Shown here: one piece after another, positions 57,636-64,000 of the stretch
How the letters are laid out: each line of letters opens with the position of its first letter
Position numbering within the stretch: the stretch's first letter is position 1
DNA from: Salegentibacter sp. Hel_I_6
GTDB lineage: Bacteria; Bacteroidota; Bacteroidia; Flavobacteriales; Flavobacteriaceae
DNA length: 64,000 bases
Reading direction: 5' to 3'
NCBI RefSeq assembly: GCF_000745315.1
Contig: NZ_JQNQ01000001.1
Span: forward strand, 3,162,001 to 3,226,000
Notes under the pieces: model-generated
Databases searched by the model: none
Seen by the model: only the letters and a program-made list of their open reading frames with translations
What the model was told of the DNA's origin: nothing
Made by a program: the position numbers and the translations under genes

Positions 57636-58769
57636 CTAATCTTTCAAAATCCCAGCTACTTTTAAGAATTGTAAAACTTCCTCTTGAGGTAAAACTTTTA
57701 TGGTTCGGCCTTTAAAACCCGTAGTAGTTTCAGCCATAAATAAAGAATTTAGAATAGCTTCTTCGGTAGCTTCAATGGCGGCCATAAACAGCGGAGACAT
57801 CAAATCGTTGGGAACTACTTCCTGTGTTAAGGTTTCGGTATTTATTTTATAAGGAATTCTCATTCCTTTGGCGGTAGAAAAAGCGATCACATAATCGCCG
57901 CTGCCGTTGGAAGCGATTCCACCGGTTTTTGCGAGCCCCAGGAATGCTCGTTTAGCCAGGCGTTCCAGGTTTCGGTTGTTCAGTGGTGCATCGGTAGCGA
58001 CCACTATCATACAGGAACCGTCTACATTATTCTGTAAATTATTGCTAAAACTGTAGTTTCCCAGCTTTTGTCCCACCGGAACGCCGGCAATTTGCAAAAC
58101 CCCGCCAAAATTACTCTGCACCAAAACGCCTAAAGTATATCCGCCCAGGCTTTCGGGCAGTTTTCGTGAAGCTGTGCCAATCCCACCTTTATAACTAAAA
58201 GCAACGGTGCCCGTCCCGGCGCCAACGTTTCCTTCAGCCACTGCACCGGTTTTTGCATTTTGAATTGCTGAAATTACATCTGCATTGGTCACGTGTTGCC
58301 CGCGGATATCATTTAAATAACCATCGTTAGTTTCGCCAACCACGGCATTTACCGAACGTACGTGTTCATTGCCGGGCAGGTTTAGTGTATATTTTATCAC
58401 CGCATCCATCGCGGTGGGAACGTTTAAGGTGTTGGTAAGGATCACAGGAGTTTCCAGGTTTCCCAGTTCATTAATTTGTGTGCTGCCGGCCAGTTTTCCG
58501 AAGCCATTTCCCACAAAAACCGCTGCGGGTACTTTCTGCTGAAAAATATTTCCGCCGTGCGGAAGAATAGCCGTAACACCGGTACGCACCGAATCGCCTT
58601 TTATCAATGTAGTATACCCAACTTTTACACCTTCAACATCGGTTATCGCGTTTAAAGCTCCTCTTTGCATCACCCCAATTTTCAGCGGAATTTCTTCTAC
58701 ACGCTGCTGTGCGTTTAGTAAATTCAACATAAAAAATAGGAGGGAAGGGAGGAAGATATAATTTTTCAT
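57636..58769 (-). CDS. P1 family peptidase (DmpA-like, Ntn-hydrolase)
   Basis: The 377-residue protein has a signal peptide (MKNYIFLPSLLFFMLNLLNA) and the DmpA/peptidase S58 fold: KIGVMQRGALNAITDVEGVK, VGTVPHGGN-like GVTAILPHGGNIF, and GIASNGSGDYVIAFSTAKGM, where the serine after GS is the autoproteolysis nucleophile. DmpA-type enzymes cleave N-terminal D- or L-amino acids or beta-amino peptides and self-process into two chains. It is probably periplasmic. The ATG at 58769 is chosen because it begins a proper signal peptide; an upstream ATG at 58862 lacks one. The gene is GC-richer than the cassette region and so looks native. Confidence 0.9.
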   Translation of the reverse strand: MKNYIFLPSLLFFMLNLLNAQQRVEEIPLKIGVMQRGALNAITDVEGVKVGYTTLIKGDSVRTGVTAILPHGGNIFQQKVPAAVFVGNGFGKLAGSTQINELGNLETPVILTNTLNVPTAMDAVIKYTLNLPGNEHVRSVNAVVGETNDGYLNDIRGQHVTNADVISAIQNAKTGAVAEGNVGAGTGTVAFSYKGGIGTASRKLPESLGGYTLGVLVQSNFGGVLQIAGVPVGQKLGNYSFSNNLQNNVDGSCMIVVATDAPLNNRNLERLAKRAFLGLAKTGGIASNGSGDYVIAFSTAKGMRIPYKINTETLTQEVVPNDLMSPLFMAAIEATEEAILNSLFMAETTTGFKGRTIKVLPQEEVLQFLKVAGILKD

Positions 58770-59290
58770 TAACGATTCGATTGTTGAGTTGTTCAAAGAA
58801 TGGAAAGTTACAAAATAGTTTTTATGGTATATTTTGAAATTATTGAATGTGATTTTACCCATAACGGCCTACTTTTATTTCCGTAGCAAAACCGAGCTGA
58901 TTGTCAGCGGTGGGCAGAGGAGCATTGCCTAGCGCAGCGGTTGCAATGCGCAAGATAGGCAATCAGCGTAGTGTTTTCAAGGAGAGAAAAGTAAGCCTAG
59001 CGTTTTTTGGTTCTTTTTTGGGCAATGCAAAAAAGAACATAGAGAAATATATTCTATGCTATTCCTTTCAATATTAACCTGCTGTAGTTCAAATTATAGA
59101 TTGTATCTTTGCACCCGCTTTTGGGAGACTGTAAAAAAGTTTTTAAAACGTCATCCTGAACTTGTTTCAGGATCTAGGTTGTTCATAATGAAATCAACTT
59201 AAAATCCCGAAGCAAATTCGGGATAAAGTCTGAACCAAGTTCAGCTTGACGAAAAAAAGATTTTAGAAGCAGCTTTGAAAATAGAATATT
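58770..59290. other. 520-bp divergent region with hairpin and rimO promoter
   Basis: Between the P1 peptidase and rimO. It holds a palindrome at 58933-58972 (ATTGCCTA with TAGGCAAT, inner GCGCA with TGCGC) in an otherwise non-coding stretch, a TATCTTTG element at 59104-59111 that could serve rimO, and a GTCATCCTGAA double palindrome at 59149-59251. No gene is supported. Confidence 0.5.
59149..59251 (+). repeat. Double palindrome of the GTCATCCTGAA family
   Basis: CGTCATCCTGAACTTGTTTC at 59149 then AGGATCTAG, and GTCTGAACCAAGTTCAGCTT at 59229, form the two inverted halves with CCCGAAGCAAATTCGGGAT between them as a third hairpin. It lies in the leader of rimO, which is unusual for this repeat class. 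Confidence 0.65.
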
Positions 59291-60640
59291 ATGAGGACAA
59301 AGTCGATAAAGAAGAACCGTATTAATGTAGTAACCCTTGGTTGCAGCAAGAATGTGTATGATAGTGAGGTGTTGATGGGGCAGCTTAAGGGCAACAATAA
59401 AGACGTGGTGCACGAGCAGGACGGCAATATTGTGGTGATTAATACCTGCGGATTTATAGACAACGCCAAAGAAGAATCGGTGAATACCATCCTGGAGTTT
59501 GTAGAACAGAAACAACAGGGAGAAGTAGATAAAGTTTTTGTAACCGGGTGTTTAAGCGAGCGTTACAAGCCAGATCTTCAAAAAGAAATCCCTGATGTAG
59601 ACCAGTATTTTGGAACTACAGAACTTCCCGGCTTACTAAAAGCCCTGGAAGCCGATTATAAACATGAATTACTGGGCGAACGTTTAACAACCACGCCAAA
59701 GAATTACGCTTATCTTAAAATTGCCGAAGGTTGTGACAGGCCCTGTTCTTTTTGCGCTATTCCACTAATGCGCGGTGGACATAAATCGACACCAATTGAA
59801 GATCTGGTTACAGAAGCGAAGAATCTTGCGGCAAATGGCGTAAAAGAATTAATTCTTATCGCACAAGATCTAACCTATTACGGGCTTGATCTTTATAAGA
59901 AAAGAAATTTAGCCGAATTACTTGAAAACCTTGCTAAGGTTGAAGGCATTGAGTGGATTAGGTTGCATTATGCATTTCCAACCGGTTTCCCAATGGATGT
60001 GCTGGATGTGATGAAACGTGAGCCTAAGATTTGTAATTATATAGATATCCCGTTGCAGCATATCAATACTGAATTATTGAAATCTATGCGCCGCGGAACT
60101 ACGAGCGAAAAAACTACAAAACTGCTAAAAGATTTCAGAAAATATGTTCCTGAAATGGCCATTAGAACCACGCTTATTGTAGGTTACCCGGGAGAAACCC
60201 AGGAGCAGTTTGAGGAAATGAAAGATTGGGTAGAGGAGATGCGTTTTGAGCGTTTAGGCTGCTTTACTTATTCTCACGAAGAAAATACACACGCTTATAA
60301 TTTGGAAGACGATGTGCCACAGGATGTGAAGCAAGACCGTGCTAACCAGATTATGGAAATACAGAGCCAGATTTCCTGGGAGCTAAACCAACAGAAAATT
60401 GGTCAGATCTTTAAAGTGGTGATCGATAGAAAAGAAGGAAACTACTTTGTAGGTAGAACCGAGTTTGATTCACCGGATGTAGATAACGAAGTGCTAATTG
60501 ATGCAAGTTCCATTTATTTAAAGACCGGGGAATTTTACGAAGTAAAAGTGACCGATGCTGCCGATTTCGATTTGTATGCTGAACCAGTTCACGAAGCCCC
60601 AAAACCGGTAAGAAAAGAGTTGAAGGTTAAAACTGTATAA
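59291..60640 (+). CDS. rimO: Ribosomal protein S12 methylthiotransferase
   Basis: The 449-residue enzyme has the UPF0004 domain with three conserved cysteines (LGCSKNVYDSE, INTCGFIDNAKEESV, FVTGCLSERY), the radical-SAM CxxxCxxC in CDRPCSFCAIPLMRGGH, and a TRAM domain at the C-terminus (IGQIFKVVIDRKEGNYFVGR). This is the RimO layout rather than MiaB (GRTEFDSPDVDNEV in the TRAM region fits RimO). It binds two 4Fe-4S clusters and methylthiolates Asp88/89 of S12. Start ATG at 59291. It stands alone after a 180-base leader with a repeat. Confidence 0.94.
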   Translation: MRTKSIKKNRINVVTLGCSKNVYDSEVLMGQLKGNNKDVVHEQDGNIVVINTCGFIDNAKEESVNTILEFVEQKQQGEVDKVFVTGCLSERYKPDLQKEIPDVDQYFGTTELPGLLKALEADYKHELLGERLTTTPKNYAYLKIAEGCDRPCSFCAIPLMRGGHKSTPIEDLVTEAKNLAANGVKELILIAQDLTYYGLDLYKKRNLAELLENLAKVEGIEWIRLHYAFPTGFPMDVLDVMKREPKICNYIDIPLQHINTELLKSMRRGTTSEKTTKLLKDFRKYVPEMAIRTTLIVGYPGETQEQFEEMKDWVEEMRFERLGCFTYSHEENTHAYNLEDDVPQDVKQDRANQIMEIQSQISWELNQQKIGQIFKVVIDRKEGNYFVGRTEFDSPDVDNEVLIDASSIYLKTGEFYEVKVTDAADFDLYAEPVHEAPKPVRKELKVKTV

Positions 60641-60660
60641 AATTCTTAGACCGGTAACTT

Positions 60661-61338
60661 TCAATTTCTATACTGAAAAAATATGCCCTGCGGAAAAGGT
60701 GTCCATAGACAGGCTTTAAGTCCGGAGGCTTTTAATGCAGAATTCGTCCAGGTATTACAGGTTTTAAAAAGGTGGAAAGAAGTTTCAGCTAAATAGAACG
60801 CATCCTCCTGATAATAACGTAACCCTGAAACAGGTTGAATTTTTCCCTGATTTTCAGCGTTTACAGTTTCTAAAATATATTCAGTTAGCTTCTTATATTG
60901 ATTTTCTGAAACTGCAATTTTAACCAGGTTTTCTGAAACTGGTGCTTTTTGATAAAACCGGGTATGTAGGGCGCTTTGAGATTTTAAGAAAAGTGCTTTA
61001 AAAGCAACATTGAGTTTTAGATCTTCCCACTGCGGGGTATTTCGGTAAAAATTAAGATCACCCCAACCAAACCCTATAAATTCAGAATTCTGCGGATTTG
61101 ATAGGGCGTGCTTAGGTTTAAATATGCTATCCCAATTGATGATTTTAGAATGTACCGGCAGCAAAATATCAGTGTGCATATCCTGTTTATAAAGATAAAT
61201 ATCAATTTCCGCGTTTTTAGATCCAGATTTGGAATTCAAAGGAATTAAAGAGCCAATTAATGCCAAAACCGTGTAAATTACCGGCGGTGCGAGCAGGATC
61301 AAAAGAAATTTTATAAAATATCGAAAACCTTGTTTCAT
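60661..61338 (-). CDS. DUF2459 / TIGR02117 family protein
   Basis: The 225-residue protein has an N-terminal membrane segment (FIKFLLILLAPPVIYTVLAL) and a mature part with NAEIDIYLYKQDMHTDILLP, GFGWGDLNFYRNTPQWEDLK, and CNTWTNSALKASGLKACLWT, which are the hallmarks of the DUF2459/TIGR02117 family (the H-T-D and C-N-T-W motifs suggest a papain-like or NlpC-like catalytic cysteine/histidine). It is probably periplasmic and membrane-anchored. Function unknown. It is convergent with rimO, with only 20 bases between stops. Confidence 0.82.
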   Translation of the reverse strand: MKQGFRYFIKFLLILLAPPVIYTVLALIGSLIPLNSKSGSKNAEIDIYLYKQDMHTDILLPVHSKIINWDSIFKPKHALSNPQNSEFIGFGWGDLNFYRNTPQWEDLKLNVAFKALFLKSQSALHTRFYQKAPVSENLVKIAVSENQYKKLTEYILETVNAENQGKIQPVSGLRYYQEDAFYLAETSFHLFKTCNTWTNSALKASGLKACLWTPFPQGIFFQYRN

Positions 61339-61360
61339 AGGTTTAAGATATTGAAATTTC

Positions 61361-61480
61361 CCTCAGTTCGAGTAGATATTTGAGACGACAGCCAAAAAAA
61401 TCATATCGAGAACAGATTGTAAGTAAGAAAACCACTTCTCGAAACAATCTCGATTAACATCGAGATCACTCGAAGTGACA
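61361..61480 (+). repeat. CACTCGAAGTGAC-type repeat, copy 1
   Basis: Starts CCTCAGTTCGAGTAGATATT, contains ATATCGAGAACAGATT, and ends CACTCGAAGTGACA. The two ends are inverted repeats (CAGTTCGAGT with ACTCGAAGTG). It lies between the DUF2459 and GIY-YIG genes. Confidence 0.75.
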
Positions 61481-61515
61481 GTAGCGATATTAAATAGACA
61501 GCGAGTTTTTAATGT

Positions 61516-61809
61516 CTACTTTTTAAAGTTTTTCTTTGCAAGATTTGGTAAAGCATCAAAACGTCCTTCTATTAAGGCTTTCTTTTTGGCTCGAGACCAT
61601 TTTTTAATTTGTTTCTCCCGTATTATGGCAAAGTTGATATCTGTAAATTCAGCGAAAAATACCAGTTTTAAAGGTCTTCTTTTAGCGGTGTAACTTCTTG
61701 GATGAGCTCCGCTTTGATGTTCAATCATTCTTTTTTCAAGGTTAGAGGTAACTCCGGTGTAATAGGTGTTATCTGCACATTCCAGGATATATACAAAGCT
61801 GATTTTCAT
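61516..61809 (-). CDS. GIY-YIG nuclease family protein
   Basis: The 97-residue protein starts MKISFVYILECADNTYYTGV, with VYIL and YYTG as the two halves of the GIY-YIG motif. It continues with TSNLEKRMIEHQSGAHPRSY then TAKRRPLKLVFFAEFTDINF and the metal-binding glutamate in AIIREKQIKKWSRAKKKALI. This short single-domain type (UPF0213/YhbQ-like) is widespread in Bacteroidota. It is a predicted metal-dependent nuclease of unknown target. It lies between copies of the CACTCGAAGTGAC repeat. Confidence 0.9.
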   Translation of the reverse strand: MKISFVYILECADNTYYTGVTSNLEKRMIEHQSGAHPRSYTAKRRPLKLVFFAEFTDINFAIIREKQIKKWSRAKKKALIEGRFDALPNLAKKNFKK

Positions 61810-61848
61810 TTTGCCGTTTTAAAGAGATATTAAGTTACTAAATTCTCT

Positions 61849-61968
61849 CGTCAGTTCGAGTAGGTTTTTGAGGCGCTAGCCAAAGAAACCGTATCGAGAA
61901 CATCTACCGAAGTACGACTACACTTCTCGATACAATCCCGATTATCATCGGGATCACTCGAAGTGACG
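61849..61968 (+). repeat. CACTCGAAGTGAC-type repeat, copy 2
   Basis: CGTCAGTTCGAGTAGGTTTT then GAGGCGCTAGCC, CGTATCGAGAAC, and TCACTCGAAGTGACG. Same layout as copies 1 and 3. It lies between the GIY-YIG gene and the tandem membrane genes. Confidence 0.8.
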
Positions 61969-62008
61969 AACCATGTCAGCTTCATATTTTATTTTTGTCA
62001 AGGCGCTA

Positions 62009-62114
62009 CGTCAGTTCGAGTAGGTTTTTGAGACGGTAGCAGAAGAAACCATATCGAGAACTTCTCGATACACTTTCGAAAACCTCCCGGTTTTCAAAAC
62101 CACTCGAAGTGACG
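62009..62114 (+). repeat. CACTCGAAGTGAC-type repeat, copy 3
   Basis: CGTCAGTTCGAGTAGGTTTT then GAGACGGTAGC, CATATCGAGAAC, a CCTCCCGG hairpin, and CCACTCGAAGTGACG. It is 40 bases after copy 2 and in the same orientation. Copies 2 and 3 fill most of the gap 61810-62215. Confidence 0.8.
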
Positions 62115-62215
62115 AAACTATCGAAGGAATGGAAGAAAAGGATGCATCTTGCTGGCTAAAAACTCCATATAAACTTTAAAAAATTTATTATCTTTCTTCC
62201 AATAATTTAAAACCT

Positions 62216-62629
62216 ATGCCGCAAATTTCTAAAAAAGTCAGTTTTTTCCGAAGAAACTATTTTTACTTTGTAGGTGGAATTTGGCTGTTTTTTGGAGTTG
62301 GTTTGCTGCTTGCAAAAGCGAATGATATCCTCGCCTATACCTATACTATTATCGGAATCGTTTATGCGGTATTTGCCCATTTCAAAAAAGATCTACCCTT
62401 AGAATTTATCCGTTGGGATAATGAAAAAATTGAGATCAGCGAATGGCAACAGAGTACCAGATCTTATTATTGGAGAAATATTGATGGGTTTAATGTATCG
62501 GCAACCAACCTTACGATAAAATTAGGGCCTGCAGGGGGAACTATGGTTGAGCTAAAAGGCTATTCCGAAGCCGATATTAAAAAACTAAAAACCGAATTAA
62601 CTCCCGAGCAAAATTTAGCTACCGCCTGA
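62216..62629 (+). CDS. Two-helix membrane protein with PH-like domain, paralog 1
   Basis: The 137-residue protein has two N-terminal hydrophobic helices (NYFYFVGGIWLFFGVGLLLA and ILAYTYTIIGIVYAVFAHF) and a short beta-rich domain (EFIRWDNEKIEISEWQQSTR, FNVSATNLTIKLGPAGGTMV, ELKGYSEADIKKLK) that recalls the bacterial PH-like domain. It is probably an inner-membrane protein. Function unknown. The next gene, two bases from its stop region, is a clear paralog, so this is a tandem duplication. Confidence 0.7.
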   Translation: MPQISKKVSFFRRNYFYFVGGIWLFFGVGLLLAKANDILAYTYTIIGIVYAVFAHFKKDLPLEFIRWDNEKIEISEWQQSTRSYYWRNIDGFNVSATNLTIKLGPAGGTMVELKGYSEADIKKLKTELTPEQNLATA

Positions 62630-62630
62630 G

Positions 62631-63047
62631 ATGCAAAAAATAATAAAAAAGACCAGCTTCTTTAAGAAATACCTGTACTACATTTTTGCAGCCTTCTGGA
62701 TAATTTTCGGAGCTTATTATTATTTTCTATCCGAGGGAAAAGGAGCGGTTTTTATTTCTGTCTTATATTTAATAGCAGGCTTATTACACGCCCTGGTTGC
62801 TTTCAAGCAAGGAGGTAAAAATGCGGAATATATAGCCTGGGACGAAGAAAAATTGATTATTGCGAGATTACATCAAAAACCAAAAACCTATTATTTTGGC
62901 CCCGAGGTGAATATTCACATAAGCAACTACCATTTGATTATAAAGGCACCAAAGGCAACGGGTGATATGGTTGAGTTAAAAGGATTTTCTAAAGAAGATC
63001 TTGGCTTACTTCGGGAGAAGTTTGAAAAACCGGTTTTTAGTGCATAA
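62631..63047 (+). CDS. Two-helix membrane protein with PH-like domain, paralog 2
   Basis: The 138-residue protein repeats the layout of the upstream gene: two hydrophobic helices (YYIFAAFWIIFGAYYYFLSE and FISVLYLIAGLLHALVAFK), then YIAWDEEKLIIARLHQKPKT, HISNYHLIIKAPKATGDMVE then LKGFSKEDLGLLRE. The EFIRWDNEKIEI/YIAWDEEKLIIA and MVELKGYSEAD/MVELKGFSKED blocks show the duplication clearly. The ATG is one base after the previous stop codon (TGAGATG). It probably forms a hetero-oligomer with paralog 1 or has taken on a related role. Confidence 0.7.
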   Translation: MQKIIKKTSFFKKYLYYIFAAFWIIFGAYYYFLSEGKGAVFISVLYLIAGLLHALVAFKQGGKNAEYIAWDEEKLIIARLHQKPKTYYFGPEVNIHISNYHLIIKAPKATGDMVELKGFSKEDLGLLREKFEKPVFSA

Positions 63048-63049
63048 GT

Positions 63050-63484
63050 CTATTTCCTTATTTTTGATACCAATTTAAAACCTACACTATCTGTTTTCTT
63101 TAAGCTATATTCAAAAATTGCTTCCCCGCCAATGTGGCCGTCTTCATAAGTTGCCCAGATAAATCTTTCGTTTAAAATTTCAGATTCTACAAAACGCATC
63201 TCGCCGCCAAGTACAGACTTTTCGGGAATTATTTGTGTGTTTCTTTTTAGAGATTCAACTATAAGAGATTCAGGATTATTAAGGGTATCAAAAGCTTGTG
63301 TAAAAGCTACCGGCCTTCTACTTTTCAAAAGATGTAATTCTTTTTCCATAGAATCCTTTTGAATATTTAATCGATCGAGATTTGCCTCAAGGCTATCTAT
63401 TTTTAAAAGCGTCCTTCCATTTTCGGCTTCATTGGTGCAGCTCATTAATAAAGCAAAAACCGGAAGTAATAAAATCTTTTTCAT
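63050..63484 (-). CDS. Coiled-coil lipoprotein of unknown function
   Basis: The 144-residue protein has a lipoprotein signal (MKKILLLPVFALLMSCTNEA, cysteine at 16), a coiled coil (LLKIDSLEANLDRLNIQKDS then MEKELHLLKSRR) and a beta-rich C-terminal part (EMRFVESEILNERFIWATYE then DGHIGGEAIFEYSLKKTDSV). It is probably anchored in the outer membrane or periplasm. Family not recognised. It is convergent with the tandem membrane genes with only two bases between stop codons. Confidence 0.7.
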   Translation of the reverse strand: MKKILLLPVFALLMSCTNEAENGRTLLKIDSLEANLDRLNIQKDSMEKELHLLKSRRPVAFTQAFDTLNNPESLIVESLKRNTQIIPEKSVLGGEMRFVESEILNERFIWATYEDGHIGGEAIFEYSLKKTDSVGFKLVSKIRK

Positions 63485-63652
63485 CCCACAAAATTAGGAG
63501 AATAGGCTTCAAAAATATGAGAAACAATTCATAAAATTAACACATATTCTCTATCTACTTAATTTTAAATACCTGGCAGACTTAGCGAATAGCCATGAGA
63601 AATGATTTCTGTAGCAACTTTTACAACTATTAGAAATAGTTTCGATAAAAAA

Positions 63653-64000
63653 TTATAATTCCTGCATTACGAGATAGGTGGTATAACCCAGATAAAACAC
63701 AAGTAGAATTAAAGCTTCCCAACGATCAAGCCTTTTTCGTTTTCCCGTAAACATCGCTAAAAGTAGAAAAAGAGTACCGCCGGCGAGAATGTAAAGATCC
63801 TGGTTAAAATTCAGGTTAAAATCAATAGGCTTAATAAGCGAGGCGGTAGAGAGGATGAGGAAAATATTAAAAATATTAGAACCAATAATATTTCCAACGG
63901 CAATATCAGCATTCTTTTTGGCAGCGGCTACTATAGAAGTTGCTAATTCTGGTAAGGAAGTTCCAGCCGCAACTACCGTCAAACCAATAATTTTCTGACT
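63653..64000 (-). CDS. Calcium/sodium antiporter (CaCA family), C-terminal fragment
   Basis: The frame is open from the window edge (SQKIIGLTVVAAGTSLPELA then TSIVAAAKKNADIAVGNIIG and SNIFNIFLILSTASLIKPID) to a stop at 63653. GTSLPELATS and GNIIGSNIFNI are the alpha-2 repeat of YrbG-type calcium/sodium antiporters. Several hydrophobic helices follow. The N-terminal half lies outside the window. It is an inner-membrane exchanger of Ca2+ or K+ for Na+ or H+ by family; ion specificity is not readable. Confidence 0.9.
   Translation of the reverse strand, partial: SQKIIGLTVVAAGTSLPELATSIVAAAKKNADIAVGNIIGSNIFNIFLILSTASLIKPIDFNLNFNQDLYILAGGTLFLLLAMFTGKRKRLDRWEALILLVFYLGYTTYLVMQEL

Noticed and set aside
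57636..58862. Upstream ATG start for the P1 peptidase at 58862
   Set aside because: It adds 31 residues (MGKITFNNFKIYHKNYFVTF...) before a proper signal peptide, which would then be internal. The ATG at 58769 is preferred.
59291..60640. MiaB (tRNA methylthiotransferase) instead of RimO
   Set aside because: The CDRPCSFCAIPLMRGGH block and C-terminal TRAM wording fit RimO; MiaB has CDNFCTFC...VPYTRG-like wording.
61850..62115. CRISPR-like array
   Set aside because: Repeats are about 110-120 bases, only three, and each is palindromic at its ends. Spacing is irregular and no cas genes are near, so this is a dispersed element.
1..64000. tRNA or rRNA genes
   Set aside because: I saw no cloverleaf or conserved rRNA segments on either strand while reading; a dedicated scan would settle it.

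Overview
The window is a chromosomal segment of an AT-rich member of the Flavobacteriaceae (Bacteroidota), plausibly of the marine Gramella/Salegentibacter/Zunongwangia kind. The phylum is supported by several TAnnTTTG-type -7 promoter elements, a DUF4295 gene after L28/L33, DUF5606, DUF5686 and DUF6503 proteins, a TonB-dependent receptor with a carboxypeptidase-like N-terminal domain, many SPII lipoproteins, and a YtxJ (bacillithiol) protein. The genus is inference only.

Layout. 0-2.3 kb: sugar-transferase genes (GT4 fragment, GT2, GT9). 2.4-46 kb: mostly housekeeping genes. These include dapD, ruvX, def, smpB, an aldehyde dehydrogenase, clpB, fahA, glyA, the SRP RNA, a small transaldolase-type aldolase, an ABC-F ATPase, a TonB receptor, a Na+/solute symporter, recR, an E2 acyltransferase, a BLUF photoreceptor protein, a DnaQ-like exonuclease, cinA, the rpmB-rpmG-DUF4295 operon, ftsY, an amidase and a class IV aminotransferase. 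Convergent gene pairs are repeatedly separated by long hairpin terminators, several of which carry a GTCATCCTGAA-type palindrome in the loop. A complete IS66-family element (44116-46511) with 25-bp terminal repeats and an 8-bp target duplication has split a lipocalin-like lipoprotein gene. Deleting the element and one duplication copy restores an open 136-codon frame.

46.9-57.6 kb is an accessory region. All its genes lie on the minus strand except the reverse transcriptase of a group II intron. Several unrelated single genes (small membrane proteins, a serine hydrolase, unknown proteins) each have an imperfect palindromic element of about 120-150 bp just beyond the 3' end. The elements have ACAACG...CGTTGT-like ends. 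This gene-plus-palindrome arrangement looks like integron cassettes with attC-like sites, but no integrase is in the window. An endonuclease-less group II intron sits exactly at the edge of one element, in the opposite orientation to the cassette genes, as described for group IIC-attC introns. A second repeat, about 85 bp long, lies upstream of two of the cassette genes. An aldo/keto reductase in the same region carries an in-frame amber codon.

57.6-64 kb returns to ordinary genes: P1 peptidase, rimO, a DUF2459-type protein, a GIY-YIG protein, tandem membrane paralogs, a lipoprotein and a truncated Ca2+/Na+ antiporter. Three copies of a TTCGAGTAG...CACTCGAAGTGAC repeat lie within 760 bp here. 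No rRNA, tRNA or CRISPR array was seen.
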